Source: Nocardia anaemiae NBRC 100462
Lineage (GTDB): Bacteria; Actinomycetota; Actinomycetes; Mycobacteriales; Mycobacteriaceae
Length of the DNA stretch: 64,000 nt
Direction of reading: 5' to 3'
Assembly (NCBI RefSeq): GCF_001612725.1
Contig: NZ_BDAZ01000061.1
Span: 1-64,000 of the forward strand
Below, in pieces: positions 25,182 through 33,686 of this stretch. The translations under genes were made by a program, and so were the position numbers. Numbering within the stretch: the first letter of the stretch is position 1; the number at the start of each line of letters is the position of its first letter. Under the pieces are notes generated by a model. The model made no database searches. It worked only from the letters and a program-made list of their open reading frames with translations, and was not told the origin of the DNA.

Positions 25182-26603
25182 GTGACTGACGTATTGCACG
25201 ACGAGGACGTCGGGTATCACAAGAGTCTCCGGCCGCGTCAGCTACAGATGATCGCGATCGGCGGCGCCATCGGGACCGGACTGTTCCTCGGTGCGGGCGG
25301 TCGGTTGGCCAGCGCCGGTCCCGGGCTGGTCCTGGTCTACGCGGTGTGTGGCGTGTTCGTCTTCTTCGTGCTCCGCGCGTTGGGCGAGTTGGTGTTGCAC
25401 CGTCCGTCGTCGGGATCATTCGTCTCCTACGCCCGCGAGTTCTACGGCGAGAAACTGGCCTATGCGGTCGGCTGGATGTATTTCTTCCACTGGTGCATGA
25501 GCGGCATCGTGGATATCACCGCCATCGCCACCTACGTCCACTACTGGTCCGCGTTCGGCGCGATCCCGCAGTGGGTCATCGCGCTGATCGCGCTTGCGAT
25601 AGTGGTGGCCATCAATCTGGTGTCGGTGCGCTGGTTCGGCGAGCTGGAGTTCTGGGCCGCACTGATCAAAGTTATTGCGCTGGTGAGCTTTCTGGTGATC
25701 GGCACGGTGTTTCTCGTCGGCCGCTTCCGGATAGCGGGCGAGAGTACCGGGCCCGGTGTGCTGCGCGATCACGGCGGCCTGTTCCCGACCGGGTTGCTTC
25801 CCTTGGTGGTCGTCACCACTGGTGTCGTATTCGCCTATTCCGCAGTCGAATTGGTGGGCACCGCCGCCGGAGAGGCCGAAAATCCCGAGAAGATCATGCC
25901 GCGCGCCATCAACTCGGTGATCGCACGCATCGCCGTGTTCTATGTCGGTTCGCTGGTGCTGCTCAGCCTGCTGCTGCCCTACACCGCCTTCCGGGCGGGG
26001 CAAAGCCCGTTCGTTACCTTCTTCGCCAAAATCGGTGTGGAAGGGGCGGATTCGGTCATGAACCTGGTCGTGCTGACGGCGGCATTCTCCAGTCTCAATG
26101 CGGGCCTGTACTCGACCGGCCGAATCCTGCGCTCGATGTCGATGAGCGGCAGCGCCCCCGCCCGCGCGGCGAAACTGTCGGCGAATGGCGTTCCCTACGT
26201 TGGGATTCTGGCCACCGGTGCGATCGCCCTGACCGGCGTCGGACTCAACGCGGTGGTCCCCGAGCAGGCATACGAGATCGTGCTGAACATGTCGGCCCTC
26301 GGCGTCATCACCGCGTGGGCGGCAATCGTGCTGTGCCAATTGCAACTATGGCGCTGGTGGCGCGACGGCCGCGCGACCCGCCCCGCGTTCCGCCTGATCG
26401 GCACCCCTTACACCAGCATCGCCACCCTGGTCTTCCTTGCCGGTGTGGTAGCGCTGATGGCGAGCAGTGGCAGCACAGAACAGCGCAGCGCCATCGTCGC
26501 CGTCCCCCTGATCATGGTCCCAGTGCTGGTCGGTGGGTGGTTCCTCAGGCGACGAACAACCGATGCCGTCCAGACGGTGGAGGACACCGAATCGTCTCAT
26601 TAG
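25182..26603 (+). CDS. APC-family amino acid permease
   Basis: A 473-residue, 12-helix permease. The first segment has QLQMIAIGGAIGTGLFLGAG, the diagnostic APC start, followed by ALGELVLHRPSSGSFVSYARE and a C-terminus of the GABA/proline/aromatic permease branch. It imports an amino acid by proton symport in the family; the exact substrate is not readable. The GTG start has GGGAGG 4 nt upstream. It is paired divergently with a D-amino-acid oxidase, which hints at D-amino acid or glycine-type uptake. Confidence 0.9.
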   Translation: MTDVLHDEDVGYHKSLRPRQLQMIAIGGAIGTGLFLGAGGRLASAGPGLVLVYAVCGVFVFFVLRALGELVLHRPSSGSFVSYAREFYGEKLAYAVGWMYFFHWCMSGIVDITAIATYVHYWSAFGAIPQWVIALIALAIVVAINLVSVRWFGELEFWAALIKVIALVSFLVIGTVFLVGRFRIAGESTGPGVLRDHGGLFPTGLLPLVVVTTGVVFAYSAVELVGTAAGEAENPEKIMPRAINSVIARIAVFYVGSLVLLSLLLPYTAFRAGQSPFVTFFAKIGVEGADSVMNLVVLTAAFSSLNAGLYSTGRILRSMSMSGSAPARAAKLSANGVPYVGILATGAIALTGVGLNAVVPEQAYEIVLNMSALGVITAWAAIVLCQLQLWRWWRDGRATRPAFRLIGTPYTSIATLVFLAGVVALMASSGSTEQRSAIVAVPLIMVPVLVGGWFLRRRTTDAVQTVEDTESSH

Positions 26604-26840
26604 AACGCGGCGGCTGGACGTGACCGTCTCGAGCTCGGCCAAGATCCACTGTGCTACCGCGCATCTCAGCTATCAGCGTGGTGGGCGTTCGTAAGACAGG
26701 TGGGCGGTATCGCTCGGCGACCCAACCCTGTGGCACCGCAGCGGCTTCCCAGCCGGAGCACCACCGGGTTGATAGGTTCTCTCAGGACCGCACCGCTGTT
26801 CGGAGATAACGGCCTGTTGCGTGCGGCGGGGAGGAGCGTA

Positions 26841-28181
26841 GTGAGTTTGCAGCCGGGGACGCTATTCGCCGGGTTCACCATCGAGCGGGTGCTCGGTGCT
26901 GGCGGTATGGGCACCGTGTATCTGGCCGGGCATCCGCGATTGCAGCGCCGGGTGGCGTTGAAGGTGCTCGCCGACACGTTCACCGTGGATCCGAAGACGC
27001 GCTCCGCCTTCGACCGTGAAGCGACGCTCGCCGCCAAACTGGACCACCCGAATATCGTCTCGGTCTACGACCGCAGCGCTGCCGATGATCCGGCGCTGTG
27101 GCTGGCGATGCGATACATCGACGGCGGTGACGCGGCCGCATTGCTGAACGACCATCCGGACGGGCTGGCACCCGCACGGGCTGTGCGATTGCTCGCCGAT
27201 GCGGCGCACGCATTGGATTACGCGTACGCACAGGGGGTACTGCATCGGGATGTGAAACCGGCGAATCTGCTGATCGAGAACGATCGCAGGCACGGCGAGC
27301 GTGCGGTGCTCACCGATTTCGGGATCGCGCGCACCCTCGACGACACCGTCACCCTGTCCGGTATCGCCGCCACCTTCGCCTATGCCGCGCCGGAACGGTT
27401 CAGCGGTGCGCCCGCCGACCACCGTGCCGATATCTATTCATTGGGTTGCACCCTGTTTCAATTGCTGACCGGGCAGCCGCCGTTCCCGCGCAAGGATCAG
27501 GCGGCCGTGGTCGGTGCCCACTTGGCCGCGCCACCGCCCGCGCCGCACGAACTGCGGCCGGAGCTGCCCGCCGAACTGGACGTCGTGATCGCCACCGCGC
27601 TGGCCAAGGCGCCGCACGATCGGTATCCCACCTGCACCGCCCTCGCCGAGGCAGCGGCACGTGCGGTGGCGGCGCGTCCCGAATTGCCACGGCCGGTTGC
27701 GGTTTCGAGCGGTACGGTGCCGGATCAAGCGGCCGTGCCGACCGTCGTTCGCCTCGCGGGCGCGCCGTTGCGTGGGCCGATCGATCCGAGCCCGCCGCAG
27801 TCGGCCGAGATCATCGCGGAGTCGACGGCCGATGCCGACAGTTCGGCTCGTCGGCGGTTGGCGTTGGTGTCGGGACTGTTGCTGGTCGGTGCGGGCCTGG
27901 CAATCGGTGCGGCGTTAATGGTGCGCGGCGATCCCGCATCATCTGGGACGGCGACATCGTCCACCGTTGTGCCACAACAAGTTACGTCGACAGCCGCACC
28001 GGTTACGAGCAGCGAGCAGGCCACCTCGACGCCGTCACCGGCCAGTATTCCGCCGCCGGACACCTCCGAACAGCCTGCCCGACAATCAGTGCCCACTTAT
28101 ACCGTCCAGCGGCCCTCGCCCCCCACCGTCGAGGCGCCGCAGGTGGTTCCCCAGACACGATCGCGCCAGTGGGGCGGGTGA
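26841..28181 (+). CDS. Membrane serine/threonine protein kinase (Pkn type)
   Basis: A 446-residue eukaryotic-like kinase. The N-terminal domain (residues about 10-270) has the Gly-rich loop GAGGMGTV, lysine in RVALKVLAD, HRDVKPANLL, DFGIA and AAPERFS. A juxtamembrane linker, one transmembrane helix (LALVSGLLLVGAGLAIGAAL) and an extracellular tail of about 75 residues rich in Pro/Ser/Thr follow; there is no PASTA domain. This is the PknF/PknH-like layout for envelope signalling. GTG 26841 is preceded by GGGGAGGAG. It converges on two DUF4189 genes across a strong hairpin. Confidence 0.92.
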   Translation: MSLQPGTLFAGFTIERVLGAGGMGTVYLAGHPRLQRRVALKVLADTFTVDPKTRSAFDREATLAAKLDHPNIVSVYDRSAADDPALWLAMRYIDGGDAAALLNDHPDGLAPARAVRLLADAAHALDYAYAQGVLHRDVKPANLLIENDRRHGERAVLTDFGIARTLDDTVTLSGIAATFAYAAPERFSGAPADHRADIYSLGCTLFQLLTGQPPFPRKDQAAVVGAHLAAPPPAPHELRPELPAELDVVIATALAKAPHDRYPTCTALAEAAARAVAARPELPRPVAVSSGTVPDQAAVPTVVRLAGAPLRGPIDPSPPQSAEIIAESTADADSSARRRLALVSGLLLVGAGLAIGAALMVRGDPASSGTATSSTVVPQQVTSTAAPVTSSEQATSTPSPASIPPPDTSEQPARQSVPTYTVQRPSPPTVEAPQVVPQTRSRQWGG

Positions 28182-28186
28182 ACCGG

Positions 28187-28256
28187 GCCGGGCTCACCCG
28201 GCGTACGATCTGCACCTCGAACGCCGGGCTCACCCGGCGTTCGAGGTGCAGATCGT
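28187..28256. terminator. Bidirectional terminator: 24-bp perfect hairpin plus repeated short hairpin
   Basis: Positions 28205-28228 and 28233-28256 are perfect 24-bp reverse complements separated by the 4-nt loop CTCA. The right arm is the last 24 bases or so of the minus-strand DUF4189 coding region, so the stop codon is in the loop. An 18-bp direct copy, 28187-28204 and 28223-28240, itself folds as GCCGGG-CTCA-CCCGGC. There is no T-run. It lies between converging genes and probably ends transcription from both sides. The arm identity implies an inverted duplication of the gene's 3' end. Confidence 0.7.
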
Positions 28257-28664
28257 GTCCAAGACGAACGCTGGCTTGGTAATTTCGAGGAGCGGTGTGC
28301 CGAGGTCGGGGCCCGCCAGCCGTCTCGCCTCCTGTTCCGCCGCGGCGGCCGTGCGGCCGGTTCCGGTGAAGTACATGGGCGCGGTGCCGAACGGCGTCCG
28401 CCCGTCACGTTCGACCACCGCGCCGCACTCGTTGTGAATCCGTGCCACGATCCGGCAGCCGACCCCGTCACCGCACACTTCCATGGCCGCCTGGTCCGCG
28501 GCGAACGGGGTCGGATAGTCGGTCGCTTCGCCGACGCTGAAAACCGAGACAGAGATCGCGCCGTACAGATCCCCTGCCGCATGCGCGGTTCCGGCCGCGG
28601 TACCGATGATCGCCCCGACAACCGGAATCACCATGGCCAGTGCGGACTTCCCCAACAGTGACAT
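28230..28664 (-). CDS. Secreted DUF4189 protein, copy 1
   Basis: A 144-residue exported protein. A Sec signal (MSLLGKSALAMVIPVVGAII ending AHA-AG) precedes a DUF4189 domain (LYGAISVSVFSVGEATDYPT, CRIVARIHNECGAVV). It ends FVLDTICTSNAG, the same ending as the next gene. ATG 28664 is chosen by alignment with the paralogue's MSLL start; ATG 28670 is also possible. Two Cys pairs probably form disulfides. DUF4189 function is unknown. It is the distal gene of a tandem pair, 12 nt after the stop of the paralogue. Confidence 0.83.
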   Translation of the reverse strand: MSLLGKSALAMVIPVVGAIIGTAAGTAHAAGDLYGAISVSVFSVGEATDYPTPFAADQAAMEVCGDGVGCRIVARIHNECGAVVERDGRTPFGTAPMYFTGTGRTAAAAEQEARRLAGPDLGTPLLEITKPAFVLDTICTSNAG

Positions 28665-28676
28665 GCCCATCAATCC

Positions 28677-29156
28677 TCACCCGGCGTTCGACGTACAGAC
28701 GGTGTCCAAGACGAATGCCGCCTGTGGAATCGAGCTGCCCGACACCATGAGCAGCGGGTTGCCGAGCTGGTCTGGACCCGCAGCCCATCTGGCGCTCTGT
28801 TCCGCTTCGGCGGCCGTGGCACCGGTTCCGACGTAATAGAGGGGCGCGGAACCCCACAAACTCCGCATGTCGCGTTCGATCACCGCGCCGCACTCGTTGT
28901 GAATCCGCGCTTTGATAGTGCACGCGACGCTCATCCACGGTTCCAAGGTGTCCCCGCGACCGGCGCACGATTTGATGGCAGCCTCGTCCGCGGCGGCCTG
29001 GGTCGGATAGTCGGTCGCAACGCCGACCCGGTAGCCCCAGATGGCGATCGCGCCGTACAGATTTCCGGCCGCGTGTGCGGTCCCGGCTCCGGCGACGACC
29101 AGCGCCCCGCTAGCCGGAACCACCATGGCCAGAGCCAACTTTCGCAACAGCGACAT
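28677..29156 (-). CDS. Secreted DUF4189 protein, copy 2
   Basis: A 159-residue paralogue of the 28230 gene, with the same signal peptide type (MSLLRKLALAMVVPASGALV...AHAAG). It shares LYGAI, ATDYPT, ARIHNECGAVIERD, GSAPLYYVGTGATAAEAEQ and the ending FVLDTVCTSNAG. It differs mainly by an insertion of about 10 residues containing an extra Cys (GRGDTLEPWMSVAC). The pair is a local tandem duplication in one transcript. Secreted, function unknown; its neighbour across the terminator is a membrane kinase. Confidence 0.84.
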   Translation of the reverse strand: MSLLRKLALAMVVPASGALVVAGAGTAHAAGNLYGAIAIWGYRVGVATDYPTQAAADEAAIKSCAGRGDTLEPWMSVACTIKARIHNECGAVIERDMRSLWGSAPLYYVGTGATAAEAEQSARWAAGPDQLGNPLLMVSGSSIPQAAFVLDTVCTSNAG

Positions 29157-29561
29157 GCAATGAACCCCCGAGCTGGAACAGCAATACCGGGGAGATCATT
29201 GCGGCAATCGCGTCGACTGTCCAGCCCCGCCCCTTTCCGTGGTGGAGAAGCCGACGCCCCGGAAAGTTCAGACGTTTCGTCTCCGTCCAGATGGCGGGTG
29301 ACTCCGAATCGTCTCAGTGGAACCGCCGCAAAGATCTCGGCGAGTTGTTGAAGAAGTCTGATTTTCCCCGTTTAAGCGGTGGTCTGGGGTGGTACCTATC
29401 CCACGGCAGGCCGTGACCTCTGCATACTTCGGGCTACTCGGATGGGAAATCGGTCACAGACGTGACAACTGAATCGGTGAGTTTCCGAGTGTTACTCGGG
29501 GACGAACCCTCGAAATTGGATCCGCGTACGGCCGACAGAGGGTGAGACGACGTGCGCGGTA
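29157..29561. other. Intergenic region, no gene supported
   Basis: About 400 bp between the start of the DUF4189 pair and the tRNA region. I see no open frame with convincing codon use and no repeat of note. A GGGGG-containing ribosome site lies just upstream of ATG 29156, so the promoter of the DUF4189 pair must lie in here, but I cannot place its -10 and -35 with confidence. Confidence 0.5.
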
Positions 29562-29593
29562 CCCGTCTGCCCGCGTAAACGCGAACGGACGGG
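29562..29593 (-). terminator. Hairpin downstream of tRNA-Arg
   Basis: CCCGTC (29562-29567) pairs with GACGGG (29588-29593), and inside it CGCGT (29572-29576) pairs with ACGCG (29579-29583) around AA. It starts 5 nt after the CCA end of the tRNA as transcribed. There is no U-tract, so it could be a terminator or a 3' processing stop. Confidence 0.45.
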
Positions 29594-29598
29594 CTGCG

Positions 29599-29675
29599 TG
29601 GCGCCCCCGGCAGGAATCGAACCTGCGACCTAGGGATTAGAAGGCCCTTGCTCTATCCAACTGAGCTACGGAGGC
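29599..29675 (-). tRNA. tRNA-Arg (anticodon TCT)
   Basis: Read on the minus strand: acceptor GCCTCCG pairs with CGGGGGC (one G-U), D-arm GCTC..GAGC, anticodon loop CTTCTAA giving anticodon TCT, T-arm GCAGG-TTCGATT-CCTGC, discriminator G and an encoded CCA at 29601-29599. It reads AGA and probably AGG, rare codons in this GC-rich genome. The anticodon stem has one mismatch (C-U at the pair next to the loop), which is unusual but does not suggest decay. No integrated element abuts it. Confidence 0.95.
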
Positions 29676-29897
29676 AGTGGGTTCCACCATGGCCGACATT
29701 GGCCGTGCTGTCCAGCGCGCCAAGTATAGCGACCGTCCAGATCGCTAGGTTCTCAGCTTCAGCAACATTTCAGCCACCTGCGGTGTGCGGGCCAAGCGAG
29801 TCGCGGCATGATCGACATCGCACCTCCGATCCGTTAGCCACCATATCGGCCCAAACCCCGCCGGGCCACGCATTAAGGGCCGACTACGCTCAGTGCC

Positions 29898-31937
29898 ATG
29901 TCGTCACCGCAGGACCAGCCCGTCGCACCCGAGCTCGAAGCGGGTAAGCCGGGCTCCCGGGCGAGCTTCGCGACATTGACCGTACTGGCCGGTGCGATCG
30001 CGGCGGTGGTCGCCGCGATGATCGTCGGACTGTCCGCGGCGCAGGCGTTGAGCCTGCTCGGCATTCCGGATCCGGGATCGCTGACCACCTATGGCCTGCC
30101 CGCGGTCCGCGCACTCGCCGATCTGTCCGCAGCGCTGACCGTTGGTTCGCTGCTGCTCGCCGCGTTCCTGGTGCCGCCGCAGTCCAATGGGCTGCTCGAT
30201 GTCGGCGGATATCGCGCGGTGCGGCGCGCCTCGAACTTCGCGTTGACATGGGCGTGTTGTGCGGCACTGCTCATCCCGCTGACGGTCTCGGACACCACCG
30301 GGCAGCCGGTGCGGCAGATCTGGCGCCCGGAGCAGTTGTGGCGCGCGATCGATCAAGTGGAGCTGGCCCAGGCTTGGCGCACGACGGTGGTGCTCGCGCT
30401 GATCGTCGCGGTGGGTTGCCGACTCGCGCTGCGGTGGGGATGGGCCCCGGTGCTGTTCGGCGGCGCGATCGTGGCGATGATGCCGCTGGCACTGACCGGA
30501 CATTCGTCCGCGGGCGGCGCGCATGACCTGGCCACCAACAGCCTGATCCTGCATCTGGTTTCGGCCGCGGTGTGGGTCGGTGGATTGTTCGCGGTGCTCG
30601 CGCACGCGATGCGTGGCGGGGAACACACCGATATCGCGGCCGGGCGGTTCTCGCTCACCGCCACCATCGCCTTCGTGGTGATCGGCGTCAGTGGTGTGAT
30701 CAATTCCTGGGTGCGGGTGCCGTGGAGCGATCTGTTCACCACCACCTACGGCCGACTCGTGATCGCCAAGGCCGGTGCACTGGTGGTGCTCGGCGTATTC
30801 GGCTATATGCAGCGCCGCGCCAGCCTGCCCGCGCTCGCCGCGAATCCGCGCGACCGGGCCGCGCTCATCCGATTCGGTGGGCTGGAGGTGCTGATCTTCG
30901 CGGCGACCATGGGTCTGGCCGTCGGGTTGGGGCGCACGCCGCCACCGCCGCCGACCAGCGTGCCGACACCGGCCGAGGTGGAACTCGGCTACAACCTCGA
31001 CGGCCCGCCGACGGCCGCGCGAATACTGTTCGACTGGCGCTTCGACTTGATCTTCGGCACGCTGGCCATCGTGCTTGCCGTGCTGTACCTGCTCGGGGTG
31101 CGGCGGTTGCGCGCGCGCGGCGATGCCTGGCCGATCGGGCGGACCATCGCCTGGCTCTCGGCCTGCGTGATCCTGCTTTTCGCCACCTCCTCCGGGGTGG
31201 GCCGGTATTCGCCAGCGGTCTTCAGCGTGCACATGGGACAGCACATGGCGTTATCGATGCTCGCGCCGATTCTGTTCGCGCTCGGCGGTGCGGTCACCCT
31301 GGCACTGCGGGCATTGCCAGCGGCTGGGCGTACCGGTGTTTCCGGGCCGCGGGAGTGGATTCTGGCCGCGGTGCACAATCCGGTCTCGCGTTTTCTGACC
31401 CATCCGATCGTCGCGTCGGTGATCTTCGTCGGCGGGTTCTACGCCCTGTACATGGGCGGCATCTACGACTCGTTCGTCGATTCCCACGCTGCGCATCTGC
31501 TGATGAATCTGCATTTCCTGCTCAGCGGCTATCTGTTCTATTGGGTGGTCATCGGCATCGACCCCAAACCGCGCCAAGTGCAGCCGCTGACGAAGCTGGG
31601 CATGGTGTTCGGTTCGCTGCCCTTCCACGCCTTCTTCGGCATCGCGCTGATGAGCATGACCACCGTGATGGGCGGCTGGTTCTTCCGCAGTCTTGCCCTC
31701 GGCTGGAACAGCGACCTGCTCGGTGATCAGCGCACCGGCGGTAGCCTGGCGTGGGCCAGTGGTGAGCTGCCGTTGGTCGTGGTGATGTTGGCACTGCTCA
31801 TCCAGTGGTCACGCAGCGACGCGAAACTCGCGAAGCGGACCGACCGGGCCGCCGACCGCGACCACGACGCGGAGCTGGCCGCCCACAATGCCATGTTCGC
31901 CGAACTGGCCAAACGTGATCGAGGAATACGTCATTGA
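29898..31937 (+). CDS. CopD/CtaG fusion membrane protein, copper handling and cytochrome c oxidase assembly
   Basis: A 679-residue polytopic membrane protein that fuses two domains. The N-terminal half is a CopD-like copper-resistance domain (HSSAGGAHDLATNSLILHLV, VWVGGLFAVL). The C-terminal half is a caa3-oxidase assembly CtaG domain (FSVHMGQHMALSMLAP, HAAHLLMNLHFLLSGYLFYW). The conserved His/Met pairs are candidate copper ligands. The fusion resembles M. tuberculosis Rv0102. Likely role: moving copper across the membrane toward respiratory oxidase. The start ATG 29898 is upstream of a hydrophilic stretch of about 22 residues. Confidence 0.9.
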   Translation: MSSPQDQPVAPELEAGKPGSRASFATLTVLAGAIAAVVAAMIVGLSAAQALSLLGIPDPGSLTTYGLPAVRALADLSAALTVGSLLLAAFLVPPQSNGLLDVGGYRAVRRASNFALTWACCAALLIPLTVSDTTGQPVRQIWRPEQLWRAIDQVELAQAWRTTVVLALIVAVGCRLALRWGWAPVLFGGAIVAMMPLALTGHSSAGGAHDLATNSLILHLVSAAVWVGGLFAVLAHAMRGGEHTDIAAGRFSLTATIAFVVIGVSGVINSWVRVPWSDLFTTTYGRLVIAKAGALVVLGVFGYMQRRASLPALAANPRDRAALIRFGGLEVLIFAATMGLAVGLGRTPPPPPTSVPTPAEVELGYNLDGPPTAARILFDWRFDLIFGTLAIVLAVLYLLGVRRLRARGDAWPIGRTIAWLSACVILLFATSSGVGRYSPAVFSVHMGQHMALSMLAPILFALGGAVTLALRALPAAGRTGVSGPREWILAAVHNPVSRFLTHPIVASVIFVGGFYALYMGGIYDSFVDSHAAHLLMNLHFLLSGYLFYWVVIGIDPKPRQVQPLTKLGMVFGSLPFHAFFGIALMSMTTVMGGWFFRSLALGWNSDLLGDQRTGGSLAWASGELPLVVVMLALLIQWSRSDAKLAKRTDRAADRDHDAELAAHNAMFAELAKRDRGIRH

Positions 31938-31957
31938 GCTCCCATCGAGGTGCAAGC

Positions 31958-32926
31958 GTGAGTGAGCGGGGTACCGCGGTGGTTGAGAACAGGCACGCCC
32001 GACGGGTATATCGGTCCGATGTGCGGGCGGCCCGCAGACGGCTGACCGGTCAGGTGCGCAAGACGCCGGTCTTCCATACCTCGATCATCGGACCGAACGG
32101 GCCGGTGCCGGTCACGCTGAAACTCGAATACCTGCAGCACGGTGGGACATTCAAGGTGCGCGGCAGTTTCAATGCGCTGCTGGAGTCCTCGGCTCAGGTC
32201 GACCACGTGGTGATCGCCTCCGGCGGGAACGCCGGAATCGCGGCCGCGCTGGCCTCGGCTCGTCTCGGTAAGACGTGCACGGTGGTGGTTCCGGAGTCGG
32301 CGCCGCATACCAAGGTGGCCGCGATGTGGTCCTACGGTGCCGAGGTGCTTTGGCACGGAACGACTTACGCCGAGGCCTACCAGTACGCGACCGAGCTCGC
32401 CGAAGAGCGGAGTGCGCTGCAGCTGCACGCCTACGACCTGCCCGCCGTGGTCGCCGGCGCCGGTGTCGTCGGGCTGGAGTTGGAGGAGCAGGTGCGCGGG
32501 CGGCCGCCAGTGCTGGTCGCGGTCGGTGGCGGCGGGTTGGTCGCCGGTATCGCGGCGGCGCTGGGGCGGCGGCAGCAGGTGGTCGGAATCGAACCCGAGG
32601 GCATTCCGACGCTGAACTCCGCGCTGCTCGCGGATCGGCCGGTGGATGTGAATGTCCGCAGCATCGCGGCGGATTCCTTGGGCGCCAATCGAATCGGGGA
32701 TATCGCGCTGGATGTCGCGCGGCGCTATGAAGTCCGGTCGCTGCTGGTGACCGACGATGCCATCTCGACCGCGCGCGAATACCTGTGGCGCGAGTTCCGA
32801 GTCGTGGTGGAACTCGCGGGGGCGACGGCGTTGGCCGCCGTGCAGAGCGGTGCGTATGTACCTGCCGAGGGGGAGCGGCCCGTGATCGTGCTGTGTGGTG
32901 CCAATACCGATCTGTCGGTGCTCTAG
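31958..32926 (+). CDS. Threonine/serine dehydratase-like PLP enzyme
   Basis: A 322-residue fold-type II PLP enzyme. The Schiff-base lysine is in GGTFKVRGSFNAL, the substrate loop is SGGNAGIAAALA, the phosphate loop is VAVGGGGLVAGIA and the end is CGANTDLSVL. It lacks the regulatory ACT-like domain of biosynthetic IlvA, so a catabolic threonine/serine dehydratase or serine racemase-like role is more likely. GTG 31958 has GAGG about 9 nt upstream; a TTG at 31934 overlapping the previous stop is an alternative. Confidence 0.85.
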   Translation: MSERGTAVVENRHARRVYRSDVRAARRRLTGQVRKTPVFHTSIIGPNGPVPVTLKLEYLQHGGTFKVRGSFNALLESSAQVDHVVIASGGNAGIAAALASARLGKTCTVVVPESAPHTKVAAMWSYGAEVLWHGTTYAEAYQYATELAEERSALQLHAYDLPAVVAGAGVVGLELEEQVRGRPPVLVAVGGGGLVAGIAAALGRRQQVVGIEPEGIPTLNSALLADRPVDVNVRSIAADSLGANRIGDIALDVARRYEVRSLLVTDDAISTAREYLWREFRVVVELAGATALAAVQSGAYVPAEGERPVIVLCGANTDLSVL

Positions 32927-33084
32927 CCCGCTCGGGATGTGAAGCGGTAACTGTCCACATGCGGCGAAGTTGTCCACATTCGGGAATCGGGGCGGCCGGA
33001 GGGGGTTCGGAACCGTCAGGCTGAAAGGGCATCTCGGTGCGGGACCGGGGAGCCTGACGGATCGAAATATAAAGGGGCGCAACA

Positions 33085-33609
33085 ATGTATGAATCGATGG
33101 TTACCGTGGTCGGTACCGTGGTCACCCATCCGGTCAAGCGCGATCTGACCAATGGCGAGCAGGTGGTGACCTTCCGGATGGCGAGCAATTCGCGACGGTT
33201 CAATCCCGAGACGAGTGAGTGGGTCGACAGCGGGACCCTTTACCTCACCGTCAGCTGCTGGCGTCGTCTCGTGGTCGGTGTCGACGCTTCACTGCGGCGC
33301 GGCGATCCGGTGATCGCCTACGGCCAGCTGCGCACGCACGAGTATCGGGCCAGGGACGGCGTGGAGCGGCGTGATGTCGAGATGCGCGCCACCTCGATCG
33401 GCCCGGACCTGTCCCGCTGCACCGCGCAGGTGGTCCGGCGCGCGGTTTCGGGCGCGGCATCCGGACCCAGTACCCTGGCACGGAATAGTTGTGACCGATC
33501 CAGCGCTGATGACCGTGCACGCGTCGATGGGGAGGGACCGGGGGAGGACGCGACGTCCCTGACTTCCGCACCGCCCCGGCTCGCGGATACCGAGCCCGTC
33601 GACGCTTGA
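33085..33609 (+). CDS. Single-stranded DNA-binding protein paralogue (SsbB-like)
   Basis: A 174-residue protein with an N-terminal OB fold of the SSB family (VTVVGTVVTHPVKRD, VVTFRMASNSRRF, LTVSCWRRL, GDPVIAYGQLRTHEY). The C-terminal 60 residues are low-complexity and do not end in the acidic DDDxPF-type tip through which housekeeping SSB recruits partners; the end is ADTEPVDA. It is therefore a paralogue, matching Rv2478c in position and type. AAAGGGG precedes the ATG. Confidence 0.88.
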   Translation: MYESMVTVVGTVVTHPVKRDLTNGEQVVTFRMASNSRRFNPETSEWVDSGTLYLTVSCWRRLVVGVDASLRRGDPVIAYGQLRTHEYRARDGVERRDVEMRATSIGPDLSRCTAQVVRRAVSGAASGPSTLARNSCDRSSADDRARVDGEGPGEDATSLTSAPPRLADTEPVDA

Positions 33610-33673
33610 TCGCACGGCCGGATACCCCGGCGACAGTGGTGGCTCTGCTGCATTCCATCGATACCCACACCGA

Positions 33674-33679
33674 TAGGCT
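33674..33679 (+). promoter_or_regulatory. -10 box of ettA (leaderless)
   Basis: TAGGCT ends 7 nt before ATG 33687, so transcription should start at or next to the A of the start codon. No Shine-Dalgarno is visible. This supports ATG 33687 over the longer open frame. Confidence 0.55.
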
Positions 33680-33686
33680 TTCCTCT

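Noticed and set aside
26588..29330. Shared 13-mer CCGAATCGTCTCA near 26588 and again near 29309.
   Set aside because: A 13-base match is expected by chance several times in a 64-kb window, and the flanks match only loosely.
29599..29675. tRNA-Arg as an attachment site for an integrated element.
   Set aside because: No integrase, no repeated tRNA 3' end and no phage-like genes on either side.
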